Assembly: GCF_032884065.1 (NCBI RefSeq)
Contig: NC_088872.1
Location: 33,762,917-33,826,916, forward strand
Reading direction: 5' to 3'
DNA: 64,000 nt
Source of the DNA: Artemia franciscana
Lineage: Eukaryota > Arthropoda > Branchiopoda > Anostraca > Artemiidae
Below the pieces are notes generated by a model. The model did not search any database and was not told the origin of the DNA. It saw only the letters and a program-made list of their open reading frames with translations. Made by a program: the position numbers and the translations under genes. Below, in pieces: positions 23,462 through 34,744 of the stretch (the first letter of the stretch is position 1; the number at the start of each line of letters is the position of its first letter).

Positions 23462-24110
23462 AAAATTCTAGTTAATTGACTTCTTGCTACCAAAGCTTCT
23501 TCATGCTTCTTGCTTGTAGAAAGGGCTTAGGTTGGGAAAATGAAACTTTCAGGGATGAATCTACAGACTAAAGTATGTCCCAGGAAGGTATTTTGAAGCA
23601 ACTACCTCCACTCCTTCTCCCCCTAGAGGGCCCTGACCTTTGGTGACCTTTAAAAATACAAGTGTTATAAAAGTGAAACCCTGCAAAATAGATCTTCTGC
23701 TTAATTAAAGTACAGCAAAAGTGTTTTCAGGTTCATAATTTTGCTCAATTCCATTTTATAAGGTTTTAAAGATACACAAATACATTTCCTAAATTTTGAA
23801 AAAAACATTGATATGGCTCAAAATTATACTCAAATAACAGGAATTGCATTTTCAGAACTAAAAGCAGAGAAAAAGCAACTAGTAACTAAAAATTAAGGTA
23901 AAATGTTGTTTTTTCAAAATTTCAATAGATATAGACCTGTCATGTAGGTTAATTTCAGGACCCTCTAGAGAGAGAAGGAGTAGAGGTGGGTAATTTAGAA
24001 TACCTTTGTGGGACATAATTTAGCCTGTAGACCCATCCCTGAAAGTTTCATTTTCCTAAAATAAACCCTTTTCTGAGATAGCAAGAAGTCAATTAACTAG
24101 AATTCTACCC
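23462..24110. repeat. Foldback element (family D)
   Basis: The left arm (about 23465-23630) reads attctagttaattgacttc, then gaaactttcagggatgaatct, then ctacctccactccttctc and ctagagggccctgac. The right arm (about 23960-24108) carries the complements in reverse order: gaccctctagagagagaagg, tagaggtgggta, atccctgaaagtttcatttt, and agaagtcaattaactagaat. Loop-side sequence is about 320 bp with no open frame. It is a non-coding inverted-repeat mobile element, present once in this window. Confidence 0.85.
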
Positions 24111-24588
24111 ACTATTTCTTTATAAATCCATTTTGTGAAATTTGTATAATTCACAAATATTGATTTGTCAAGATTAAGTTTAATATAAAAAATATTCAAC
24201 AAAAACCTGCCATGTTTTCTTTGTATTCTGTTAGGCTACTTATAAACTGCCATTTCACCTATATTTTGAAAAATATCAAAGCTGAAAGTAGAAACATGGT
24301 GTATTGAAAAAAAGGAGAATTGTTTAGAATTTTTATCCAACTTAATTATGACAAATCATTGCTTGCAGACTATACATCTTTAACAAAATGGATTTTATAA
24401 TGAAATAGTATGTTTAAAACAAATGTTTTAACTCTTTTCATACCAAAAACAAAAAATGAAGAAATTATAATTTCAAAAAGAAATTATCATTATCAACAGT
24501 CCAAAAAGGGCTTAAAACTGAATTTACAGGAAAAGTAAGGTACTTGTGTATTATTCAGACTTTTTATATAGAGGTGGTTTAGATTAGG

Positions 24589-24951
24589 TTAAGTTAGGTA
24601 TATGATATAATGCACCCCACCCCCTATAATGTGCAAATATATAGCCCAAACTTTTGATAAAGCTAATGAAATAAAACAAAATATGATGAAAATATAATAC
24701 TTATTAGGAAAAATGTAAAATAACCATATAAGTAGTATTCTAGTGTCACCAAACCATGTATTTACATGCAAATTGACTTTTTTTAAACATGGCCTATTGT
24801 TACACTTCCAAAAATGTTCCTTCTTGTAAGAGTATAAAGTCATGTTGTGTCCATTGACACACTGTTTTTGTGTGGGCAACAACCCCTGGACAAATATAAT
24901 TGCCTGTTTTTCAGTCTTTGGCAAATCCCAAATCTTCATTTCAAAATCCAT
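24589..24951 (-). pseudogene. Merlin/ISXO2-like transposase N-terminal remnant
   Basis: The 120-codon minus-strand frame begins MDFEMKIWDLPKTEKQAI and reaches LLPTQKQCVNGHNMTLYS, then FWKCNNRPCLKKVNLHVNTWF. This is the N-terminal zinc-ribbon-like part of ISXO2/IS1016-type transposases (Merlin in animals), with two cysteine-containing half-motifs, C-x2-GH and W-x-C-x5-C. In complete proteins a DDE catalytic domain follows; here the reading frame instead ends in hydrophobic AT-rich sequence. It is therefore a fragment or an eroded copy. Assignment is by motif memory, not a search. Confidence 0.65.
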
Positions 24952-25234
24952 GTTCAGACACTATTTTCTATCACTATGCATTGCAAACTAAATTGAGTTT
25001 AATTTTTGTGGCTATGAAACCAAATTTACTCAGCAGAATTCTTGAGTGTGTTCTGAATAATAAACAAGTACCAGTCCCCAGCATGCAGCAGGATTCTGTT
25101 TATGGATGCTCATTTTTGCTTGTCCTATAAGTACAGACAATTTGAGCCTTTTCTTGATGTCATGACTTCCAAGTGGACCATAAATTAGAAGAAGTGTCTT
25201 TGTAAAATTCCTTTTTTTTTATTGGACCTTTAAC

Positions 25235-25900
25235 TTTTGCCTTAGCTTGTTGTTTGTCATTACTAAAGACATACTGGTGAACCTTTGTTTTCTTTTAATT
25301 GTTCAGGTGGTGAGACAAAAATTTATTTTTCTTCCAATTAATTATCTAGTCCAGGTTTTTGATTTTCAAAGGTATGTTAGGTATTGATGACCTTAACCCT
25401 ATCCATGTCAAATCAAAAACCAAATCATCTTCACTATCATTTTCAATTTGTTTGGTTTGTTTACCTTGGCTTGTCTTTTGTCATTATGAAATACATGTTG
25501 CCAAACGTTTGTTTTTTAACAAAGGTATGGTAGGCATTGATGACCTTTTCCATGTCAAAATCCCAAACCTAATCATCACTGCCATCAGTTTTAGTTTTTA
25601 CATGTTTCAATTACACTCACATGCTTGGTGTTGCATGTCTTTTAACTGCAAGTGTCTTTGCTCTTCATTTTTGTTTTTGACACACTCCAATTGTTGTTTT
25701 TGTATATCTTCTAACTGCCCATGTCTTTGCTCTAAATTTTCGTTTTTGACAAGTTTTTGGATTTTGATTACTTCACACAATATAGCAATGGCCTTTGCTG
25801 TAGCTGCCTGCATTGGTGTTGTTGCAATTGATGGTCCAGTTTGTCAATTTCAACATCTTATTGCATTTGATAGTTCAGGTGTCAGACCCAAAGAACCATC
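25235..25900 (-). pseudogene. Degenerate coiled-coil-encoding relic with internal repeats
   Basis: On the minus strand 25607-25813 reads a glutamine- and glutamate-rich helix (KNENLEQRHGQLEDIQKQQ, then KNKNEEQRHLQLKDMQHQ), with two near-identical 60-bp halves. Farther along (25371-25580) a ~155-bp direct repeat encodes a variant of DDL followed by the SSIPNIP-like tail, broken by stops. Coiled-coil tails like this occur in SANT/Myb-like transposon-associated proteins, but I cannot assign a family. The 207-codon open frame on the + strand over this region is very likely its shadow. Confidence 0.35.
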
Positions 25901-25999
25901 ATTTATAGTAAATGGAACTACAATTTTTTTTTTTTTGGGGGGGGGGGGCTTCCAGCAGACATTATATAATATAAGTAACTGATATATTGGAAACTGAAT

Positions 26000-26580
26000 A
26001 ATCTTATTTATTCTATAAGAAATGCTTATATGATGTACTAACATAGCACATGATGTCATTTGCAAAAACCAAAATTAAGGCTCTTAACAAATTTTCTCAG
26101 ACTTCTGACCTATCTAGATCATTTTTTATGCAAGAATATCCCAAGATGCCAATTTTACCAAAAAGTGTGGAGAGGTTTTTGAGAACATATGTAAATATAT
26201 AACTATTGCTCACTTATAAAAGTAATATAACTATATATATATTTATATATATTAAACAACTAGTTTAATTTCACTAATTATTTACAGTCATCTTTGGTTA
26301 TATTACTTATTTATTTATTTTTCTGTGAATGTTTTGACAATGGAAGCCACAGTTTCAAAATACATACTGTTTTCAATGATATGTAAATACAAATCAAGTC
26401 GTTTAGAGGATTTGAAAGGGAGGGGGAGAGCCTTGCTATTATCCTTAAATCTTGATCTCAATCCCCATGTTATTTTTGTTGTTGTATTACTGTTGAAATT
26501 ATTTAAAATAAATCAAAGTATAGAATATTTCCAGTAAAACACAAATGATGCTGTAGCCTTTAAAAGGTTAGGGGGTGGTG
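26000..26580. other. Gene-free AT-rich stretch
   Basis: A short AT-rich tract (tatatatatatttatatatat) lies near 26233-26252. No supported exon. Confidence 0.4.
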
Positions 26581-26584
26581 GCCT

Positions 26585-26915
26585 TGCTCATCTTTGTGGT
26601 AATTTGTTTCTTTTAAAGTTTGATTTAATAATTTATTTTAATCTCTTTTTTTAGTTTTTTAATTCATTCATAATAGTTTCTGTTTGTTCAAATTTAGAAT
26701 TATGATTGGAATTATTACATTGTTCGTCTATATCATTGTCTGTTATCCTTATGTTTGAAATGACTATTTATTTTAACTCCTCTTCATTTGGGTTTTGTTA
26801 ATTCATTGATAGTAATTTTGGTGTGTTTTTAATTTGAATTATTATAAAACTTTGTTTCTGCTTGTTTCAGGTTTTAATATGGCTCTTTACTTTTCTTTGG
26901 ATTTTTTTTTTTCAC
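26585..26915 (-). repeat. Family C half-elements, reverse orientation
   Basis: Two consecutive reverse arms contain aattcattcataatagtttctgt and gttaattcattgatagtaattttgg. They are followed by tttctgcttgtttcaggttttaatatggctctttacttttc, the complement of the family C arm seen at 17938-18150. Confidence 0.55.
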
Positions 26916-28167
26916 TTTAAAAGTAGATCTACTGCTAGCACTTTTGGCATAATTCTCGTAGATATTGCCTCCTAATTTATCGGAATTTGAAGTATTCATC
27001 CAGGTAAACTGTTTTTAGAAAATAAAAGAGTCATAGAAATGAAATTCAGGACATCAAAACTAAACCAGTTTTTTGGGAGCTGTTTATGCTAGATATTGAT
27101 CTGATTCCAACTTTGGCTTCCATTTATGACAGAGGTCTTATAGCACATACATTTTCTTTAGCACTAAAGGCAGCTTAGCAAGGCATTTACCAAAGTATTT
27201 GCTTTACTTGTGTTATTCACTTACTGAAAATTGTCTTCCTTATTGTTCTTTCTTTTTATTTCCTTCATTGTGTTGCAAGAGCAACTCTTCGGTTTTGTTG
27301 TGTTTTTTTTTCTTTTTTTTTTTTCTAGCACCCTGATTTCAGCTTATTCCTAGAAAATGGTAAAGGTCTAACCTCTGTGGTTTTTATGGCACTTGGTATT
27401 AACCAAATGACATATAGCAATCGCAAATTCTGTCAGTCTGTTGGTCCTGGTTTTGCTACTTTAGGCACTTGCAGGTAAGCTAGGATGATGAAATTTGGCA
27501 GGGGTATCAGAGACCAGACCATATTAAATTAGAAGCAGTCGTTTTCCCGATTTGACCATCTGGAGGGGGGAGTAGGGGGCCCATTAATTTGGAAATAATA
27601 GAAAAAATGAAGTATTTTTAACTTACAAACGGTCGATCAGATCTTAATGAAATTTGATGTTTGGAAGGATATTGTGGGGTGGGAACCTAAAATCATGGAA
27701 AACGCTTAGATTGGAAAGATTGGGATGAAACTTGGCGGGGAAAATAAGCAGAAGTCTTAGATACGTGATATACATATTTGGAACGGATCCGCTATTGGGG
27801 GGGGGGGTTAATTCTGAAAAATTATAAAAAATGACGTATTTTTAACTTACGAAGGAGTGATCGGATCTTCATGAAACTTCATATTTAGAAGGACCTCGTA
27901 ACTCAGATCTCTTATTTTAAATCTCAACCGGATCCAGCGTCATTGGGGGGGGGCAGTTGGGAGGGGGGGGGGTGAAATCTTAGAAAATACTTAAAGCGGA
28001 GAGATTAGGATGAAACTAGATGGGAAGAATAAAAACCTGTCTAAGATACGTGACTGACATAACCGGACCGGATCTGCTCTCTTTGGTGGAGTTGGGGGGT
28101 GGGGTAATTTGGAAAAATGAGGTATTTGTAACTTACGAAAGGGTGACCAGATCTTAATTGAATTTGA

Positions 28168-29338
28168 TCAAACAGTTCATGGTAACGAACTGTAGTAAGG
28201 AGCGACCCGGCTCAATAGTAACCAAAACTCTAAAAAATGGAATTTTGATACCAATAGCTATATCAAAAGAATCGCATTTTAATGCTGGTTTTAAATATAT
28301 AAGTTTCATCAAGTTTAGTCTTACCCATCAAAAGTTACGAGCCTGAGAAAATTTGAGTTATTTTAGAAAATAGGGGGAAACACCCCCTAAAAGTCATAGA
28401 ATCTTAACGAAAATCACACCATCAGATTCAGCGTATCAGAGAACCCTATTGTAGAAGTTTCGAGCTCCTATCTACAAAAATGTGGAATTTTGCATTTTTT
28501 GCCAGAAGGCAGATCACTTATGCGTGTTTATTTGTTTTTTTGTTTTTTTGTTTGTTTTTTTTCCCAGGGGTGATCGTATCGACCCAGTTGTCCTAGAATG
28601 TTGCAAGAGGGCTCATTCTAACGGAAATGAAAAGTTCTAGTGCCCTTTTTAAGTGACCAAAAAAATTGGAGGGCACCTAGGCCCCCTCCCACGCTAATTA
28701 TTTTCCCAAAGTCAACGGATCAAAATTCTGAGATAGCCATTTTATTCAGCGTAGTCGAAAAACCTTATAAGTATGTCTTTGGGGATGACTTACTCCCCCA
28801 CAGTCCCCGTGGGAGGGGCAACAAGTTACAAACTTTGACCTGTGCTTACATATAGTATTGGTTATTGGGAAGTATACAGGCGTTTTCAGGAGGATTTTTT
28901 TTGGTTGGGGGGAGGGGTTGAGAAGAGGGGGATATGCTGGGGGAAGTTTCCATCGAGAATTTGTCATAGGAGAAGAAAACTTCCATGAAGGGAGATCAGG
29001 ATCTACTAGCATTATTTAAAAAAAAAATTAAAAAATAAATGTGAAAAAGCTTTTTCAGCTGGAAGTAAGGAACAGCAATAAAACTTAAAACAAACAGAAA
29101 TTATTACCCATATAAGGGGCTCACCTCCTTATGATACCTCATCAACGCCCCGCTCTTTACGCTAAAGTTTTTTACTGTTTTAAAAAGAAGAATTGAGAGA
29201 AAGAGTCAAACTTTAGCGTAAAGAGCGGGGCGTTGATGAGGAAGCAGCCTCTTTCATATACGAAGTAATTTCTGTGCGTTTTAAGTTTTGATGTCACTCC
29301 TTACTTTCAGTTAAAAAAACTCGTTTTTTTTATTTAAT
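28168..29338 (+). mobile_element. Family B element, copy B2, nested in A1
   Basis: It starts TCAAACAGTTC with a short hairpin (cagttc and gaactg around an 8-base loop). It continues with taaggagcgacccggctc, gtaaccaaaactc, cttacccatcaaaagttac, acaccatcagattcagcgta, gtgatcgtatcgaccca, and ccacagtccccgtggg. It ends in a palindrome of about 310 bp. The outer palindrome arms carry gtaagga and aaacagaaatta versus gtaatttctg and ctccttac. The core arms at 29140-29170 and 29208-29238 are a perfect 31-bp inverted repeat around a 37-base spacer. The flanks match uninterrupted family A sequence at 36130-36160. No coding sequence is seen. Confidence 0.85.
29140..29238. repeat. Perfect 31-bp inverted repeat in the family B 3' palindrome
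   Basis: The arms 29140-29170 and 29208-29238 are exact complements. Each contains CGCCCCGCTCTTTACGCTAA or its complement. Perfect pairing over 31 bp in an otherwise diverged element suggests recent insertion, selection for structure, or arm homogenisation. Confidence 0.95.
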
Positions 29339-30235
29339 ATTTAGAAGGATCTTGTGCTTTAAAGCTCTAATTTTAAATTTCAACCAGATCCTGTGACATT
29401 GGGGGGAGTTGGAGGGGAAAACCAGAATTCTTGGAAAACGTGAAAATTGGGGTATTTTTGTCTTATGAATAGGTGACCGGATCTTAATGAAATTTGATAT
29501 TTAGAAGGAATGCCTGTCTCAGAGCTCTTATTTCAAATCCTGACCAGATCTTTTGATATTGGGGGATGTTGAAGGGGGGAATCTTGGAAAACACTTGGAG
29601 TGGAGGAATTGGGATGAAGCTTGGTGGATAGAATAAGCAAATGTCCTCGATACGTGATTGACGTAACCGTTCTGGATTCGCTCTCTTTGGGGGAGTTGGG
29701 GGGAGAGGTTGAGTGCTTTGGCGAGTTTGGTGCTTCTGGACGTGCTATGATAAGGTAGGCGTGTCAGGGACCTGCACAAATTGACTTGATAAAGTCGTTT
29801 TCCCAGATTCAATCATCTGGGGGGGGGGGGCTAAAGGGAGAGGAAAAATTAGAAAAAATGAGGTATTTTTAACTTACGAGTGGGGGGTGATCGGACCTTA
29901 ATGAATTTTGATAATTAAAATGACAACGTGACTCAGAGCTCTTATTTTAAATCCTGACCGGCATTAAGCCTCTGATTTTCCTTTTAAACCAATATATTGA
30001 TTCTTAGAATTTTGTTAGAGCTCATACCATATGAGCTCTTGGCTCTTAGCTCTTCTTGCCTTGTCACAAGTGCCATATGAGCTCTTAGCTCTTGTCATGG
30101 AAAGTGAGGACCTTAGGCTGGATTGATCAATATGACTTTGTATTTTGAAAAGCTTTGTAGAACTCTTGTCTGTGGCCAAAAATCTATTGTTTCAACCCAT
30201 TTTTGTTTGCGGTTTCAGCTTACTTTATCATTCGG

Positions 30236-32098
30236 TTTTTATGGCACTTGGTATTTACAAAGTGACATACAGCAATCACAAATTCTGTTGGTCTGTATAT
30301 CTGTCCTGGTTTTGCTAGTTTGGCCACTTGCAGATAAGCTAGGACAATGAAATATAGCAGGCGTATAAGGGACCAGACCAGAATAAACTAGAAATAGTCG
30401 TTTCTCCGATTCGATCATCTGGGGGGAAGTGGGATGAAGGTTAATTCGGAAAAATTAGAAAAAAACGAGGTATTTTTAACTTACAAACAGTTTGACCATC
30501 TGGGGGGCTGGAGGGAGAGGAAAAATTGAAAAAATGAGGTATTTTTAACTTACGAATTGATGATCGGATCTTAATGAAATTTGATATTTAGAAGAAGCTT
30601 AGTTGGGGGAGGGTAATTTGGAAAAATTAGGTATTTTTAACTTATGAAAGGGTGATCAGATCTTGATGAAATTTGATATTTAGAAGGATCTTGTGCCTCA
30701 GAGCTCTTATTTTAAGTCCCGACGATATCTGGTGACATTGGGGGGAGTCGGAGGGAGAAACCGGGAATCTTGGAAAATGTAAAAATATAGGTACCTTTAT
30801 CTTATGAATGGGTGATTGAACCTTAATGAAACTTGATATATAGGAAAAATCTCATGTCTCAGATGCTCCATTTTCAATTCGAATCAGATCCAGGGGCATA
30901 GGGGGTTGAAGGGGGGAAACAGAAATTTTGGAAACTGGAAATCTTGGAAAACGCTTACAGTGGAGAGATCAGGATGAAACTTTATGGGAAGAATAAGCAC
31001 AAGTTCTAGATACGTGATTGACATAACTGGACCGGATCCGCTCTCTTTGGGGAGTTGGGGGATATCCAGTACTTTGGCGAGTTTGGTGCTTCTGGACGTG
31101 CTAGGACGATCAAAATTGTTAGGTGTGTCTGGACCTGCACAAATTGACTTAATAACAGTCGTTTCCCCGATTCGACCATCTGGGGGCTGGAGGGAGAGGA
31201 AAAATTGAAAAAAAAATGAGGTATTTTTACTTACAAATGGGGGACCAGATCTTACTGAAATTTAATATTTAGAAGGATATCGTGTCTCAAAGCTATTATT
31301 TTAAATTCTGACCGTATACGGTGACATTTGGGGGATTTGGAGAGGGAAACCTAGAATCTTGGAAATTGCTTAGAGTGGAGAGATCGGGATGGAAGTTGGT
31401 GGGAAGGATAAGCACAATTCCTAGATACATGATTGACATAACCGGAACGGATCTGCTCTCTTAGGGGAGCTGGGGGGGTGTTAATTCAGAAAAGTTGAGT
31501 TATTTTTAACTTAAGAATGGGTGATCAGATATTAGTGAAATTTGATATTTAGAAGGAGCTCTTGTCTCAGAGCTCTTATTTTAAATCCCAACCAGATCTG
31601 GGAACATTAGGGGGAGTCGGAGGGGGAAACCAGAAATCTTGGAAAATGGTTCGAGTGGACAGATTGGGATGAAACTTGGTGAGTAGAATAAACAAATGTC
31701 GTAGATACGTGATTAACGTAACCAGACTGGTTCGGCTCTCTTTGGGGGAGTTAGGGGGTCCAGTGCTTTAGCGAGTTTAATGCTTCTGGACGTGCTAGGA
31801 CGATGAAAATTGGTAGGTGTGTCAGGGACCTTCACAAATTGACTTGATCAAGTCGTTTTCCCCGATTCGACCATCTGGGGGGGTTGAAGGGAGAAGAAAA
31901 ATTAGAATAATCACGTATTTTCAACTTACGAGTGGGTGATCGGATCTTAATGAATTTTGATATTTAGAAGGACCTTGTGTCTCAGAACTCTTATTGTAAA
32001 TCCCGACCAGCATTAAGCCTCTGATTTTCATTTTGAATCAATCGATTGATTCTTAGAATTTTGCTAGAGCTCATTCCGTATGAGCTCTTAGCTCTTGT
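30236..32098 (+). mobile_element. Family A element, copy A2
   Basis: It begins tttttatggcacttggtatt about 140 bp after the end of A1 and ends gagctcttagctcttg. The interior holds diverged copies of the ~270-300-bp family A unit, marked by repeats of tatttagaagga, ctcttattttaaat, gacattggggg and gatacgtgattgacataacc. The starting hairpin is degraded (accaag reads acaaag). The close same-orientation placement of A1 and A2 suggests tandem insertion or duplication. Confidence 0.85.
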
Positions 32099-32099
32099 T

Positions 32100-34740
32100 T
32101 ACACTTTGGATTGCAATAGAGAAATGGTATCAGATGTCTCTCTTAAACTTTGAAACTTCTCTCATTTCTAAAGAAATTAGAGTTTATCCTTTGCTCCTTT
32201 CTAAGTGATGACGTTAGAAACTTGGCCTACGGCAAAAAAGTGTTGGTAAAGTGTTGGCCTACGGTAAAGTGTTGCTCTCGCAACACTTTACTCGGCGAAA
32301 CCGAACAAAGTTGTCGCAACACCTCACGTTGCCCATGCAACGTAGATCTAGTTTTTTTTTTGTTCTTCATGTTTTCGTATGTCATGCATAGCCAGTTTGA
32401 TCTCAGAATCTATTCACAAAGAGTGTAAACAACATTTCCAGAAGCTCCTGCACCCTTCTATGGGTCAGTTTAGATTATAATGGCCACCTCATTTGTCACT
32501 TTGTAAACAGAGGACTGAGAACTATCTCTTAGTATATAAGCAAAACTGCGGTTTTAGGGGGATAGAGGGGGTTTTGTCCCGGGTTGGGAATTTTTAGAGG
32601 CGCGAAATTTCAAATAAATAATTTAACGGTTATAATTATAATTGTTTTGTTTTTATTAAAGAAAAGTAGAGGGCACAGTTGGCAGTAAGTACTAGCAAAT
32701 GGATTCCGAAATTTTCATTTTTCCAATATCTTCATCACCATTCCTTGAGAATAAAAGCAAGTAGACCAAATTTAAGAATTAGAAACAATCAGTTGGGACG
32801 GATAGTTAATAATTTTGTTGAGGCTAGAGTAAGAAAAGTCATATTTAAATAAATAGAAAATATTGTTACAGCTTAGCCTGCACATTTTTGGAAGACAGGG
32901 GGGGGGCGCTAATCAAGATATTGCCTCGGGTACAAGAGGCCAGAACCACCACTGAAGCAAAACTGATTCGTACGATAGATTGTCTTTTGTGTAAAACATT
33001 CGACTTTTAATAAGCTTAGTATCTTTTATATTTTATGTTGTTATTGAAAATGCACTTGAATTGAAAAATACCCTTTTTTGGTACTTTCATTGAAAAGATC
33101 GAAACGATATTTTGCTCATCCGCCCATCCACGTTTTCGTGAATTGGCCCTTCTGCATCTGATATTTGATTGGTACAAATTCTGCGCCAAGGTAATTTTTG
33201 TAGATTTCCGAATCGCAAAATTTGTTAGTTTTTTTTTGACGTAATAGGTCTGCATGCTCTTGCTTTGTCCGCCTATTTATCCCACTTGGCAAAAGCGGAT
33301 TTCCGTAGTTGATCTCACTAATTAGTGTGTTCTTGAATAAATCAGTGGTTTGAAAACCTTCTATTGTGTGGCAGTAAATGACAATAAAGGATTTTATTCA
33401 GATTTTTTTACAAGTTATCAGAATTAGATTAAAGCTTTCCAGCAACAAGAGGATTCTTTAATATCGGTTTGAATTGTGTCAGGTTTCGTGAGCATTAACT
33501 CCTTGTTAAGAGTGACACCTAATTTGACCTATACGCAAAACATGAAATGAAAGTAAGTATTGGTGATTTTTTATTTACTTGCGATATTAATATTGATTCA
33601 TTAGCACGAGTGCGAAGTTCCTATTTTTGTAGAAGGGGCCTGGGATATTTGTTTTTAGTTTGATTATATTGTAGTTACAAAAAGTGAATGTTTGCGAATT
33701 TTAGAAGCCATTAAAACTATTTTTAGGGAATGGAATGCTTAATTCCACAATTAGTGTGTCCATGGTGCAAGTGCCCCTTCTTCTCCCACCTAAACTGGGG
33801 CCTTTATTGACTAGTCTTGCAAATAGAATGATTTATCATAGAAAAATAAGTTTTGCCGTCTGCTATTAATTATTTAACTTGCTATTGCTGCAGTTCTATT
33901 CTGAGTTCAGAGTCATAGGATTCATAAAAGGTTTTTATTAAAGGACAAAAGAATTGCATGCCCTGTGAGGTTGTCGTTGAACCTTTAAGGATTTGTTTAG
34001 AACCTTCACTCATAAAAAAAAAAAAAAAAAAAAACCTGATTGGATTTCTTTGAAAGTTTTAGCTCTTTAGTATTAAGGAATTTTAGTTTAGTTTGTTCTC
34101 TTTTTTTAATGAGCTCTAGGAAATACGGTCGTCCTTCGATTTGTATTTCACAATGTTTTGAAGTTTGTTGTTTTTATTTCTGTACGGCAGTCCTTATGGT
34201 TTACGATTCAGATTTGTCATTGATAGATGAGCCTGCAAAATCGATAAAAGTTACTTTGTGCTTTCTTTGTAGGGGGCTAGGTGTCCCCCCGGAAGATACC
34301 CCTTCCCCGTGGCTGGCTGGTCTCCAGTCACTTTCGACTTAGAAGAAAACGATCAGAACTATCAATTTCTAATTGAATCAGTATCTTCTGATTTTTCTAC
34401 GACCGTAAGATGGGGATGAAGAAGGGGTAGTCCCACTTCTATACGGAACAAATTCTGCTCACTTTGGGGTTAAATATTACTCTTTACTTTCATAATAACC
34501 GCAGGGACCAGAAATATTTCCGGAGATCGAGAGGTATCCCCCTCAATTTTGGGCTGTCTAACCATTCTTTTCTCCGCAAAATTTGGCTTTTATAAGTTAT
34601 AAAACGTTATATAAAAAGTTATTTGGTCTGATATTCGTTCTCAGCTGGTCCGAATGCATAATATAAGGCTCTTTAAATCGCATTTCATTCCACAGCTTTC
34701 TGGGGAGGGGGCGGGCTAAAATTCGAGTCTCAAGTGTTAT
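32100..34740. other. Gene-free stretch between family A copies
   Basis: No supported exon. A palindromic block with gtgttg-cctacgg-aaagtgttgc and gcaacactttac lies near 32240-32292. A poly-A tract of about 22 bases lies at 34014-34035. Open frames at 33016-33255 (-) and 34040-34342 (+) have no recognisable domain. Confidence 0.35.
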
Positions 34741-34744
34741 TTTG

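Larger units (their letters stand above)
27381..30095 (+). mobile_element. Family A element, copy A1, interrupted by a family B element
   Basis: It begins tttttatggcacttggtatt, the shared family A start, followed by gcaatcgcaaattctgtcag and ttttgctactttaggcact. It then holds diverged internal tandem units (ctggatctggtgacattgg, tggaaaacgcttaga, gatgaaacttggtgg, gatacgtgattgacataacc, tatttttaacttacgaa, tgatcggatcttaatgaaa). It ends with ggcattaagcctctgatttt, the 9-bp-stem hairpin GAGCTCATA/TATGAGCTC and tgagctcttagctctt. The copy is split at 28168-29338 by a family B element. No protein-coding region is seen, so it is presumably non-autonomous. Confidence 0.85.

Noticed and set aside
25359-25982. 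207-codon open frame on the + strand, the longest in the window
   Set aside because: It lies over internal repeats. The opposite strand has a better coiled-coil-like reading, and the frame has no recognisable domain.
27329-27362. Possible mini-exon after a long T-rich acceptor (HPDFSLFLEN)
   Set aside because: Only about 31 bp, with no partner exon or known protein; T-rich tracts followed by AG are common here.
28640-29012. Open frames on both strands inside family B
   Set aside because: They are proline-rich shadows of repeat sequence, and the frames are not kept among copies.
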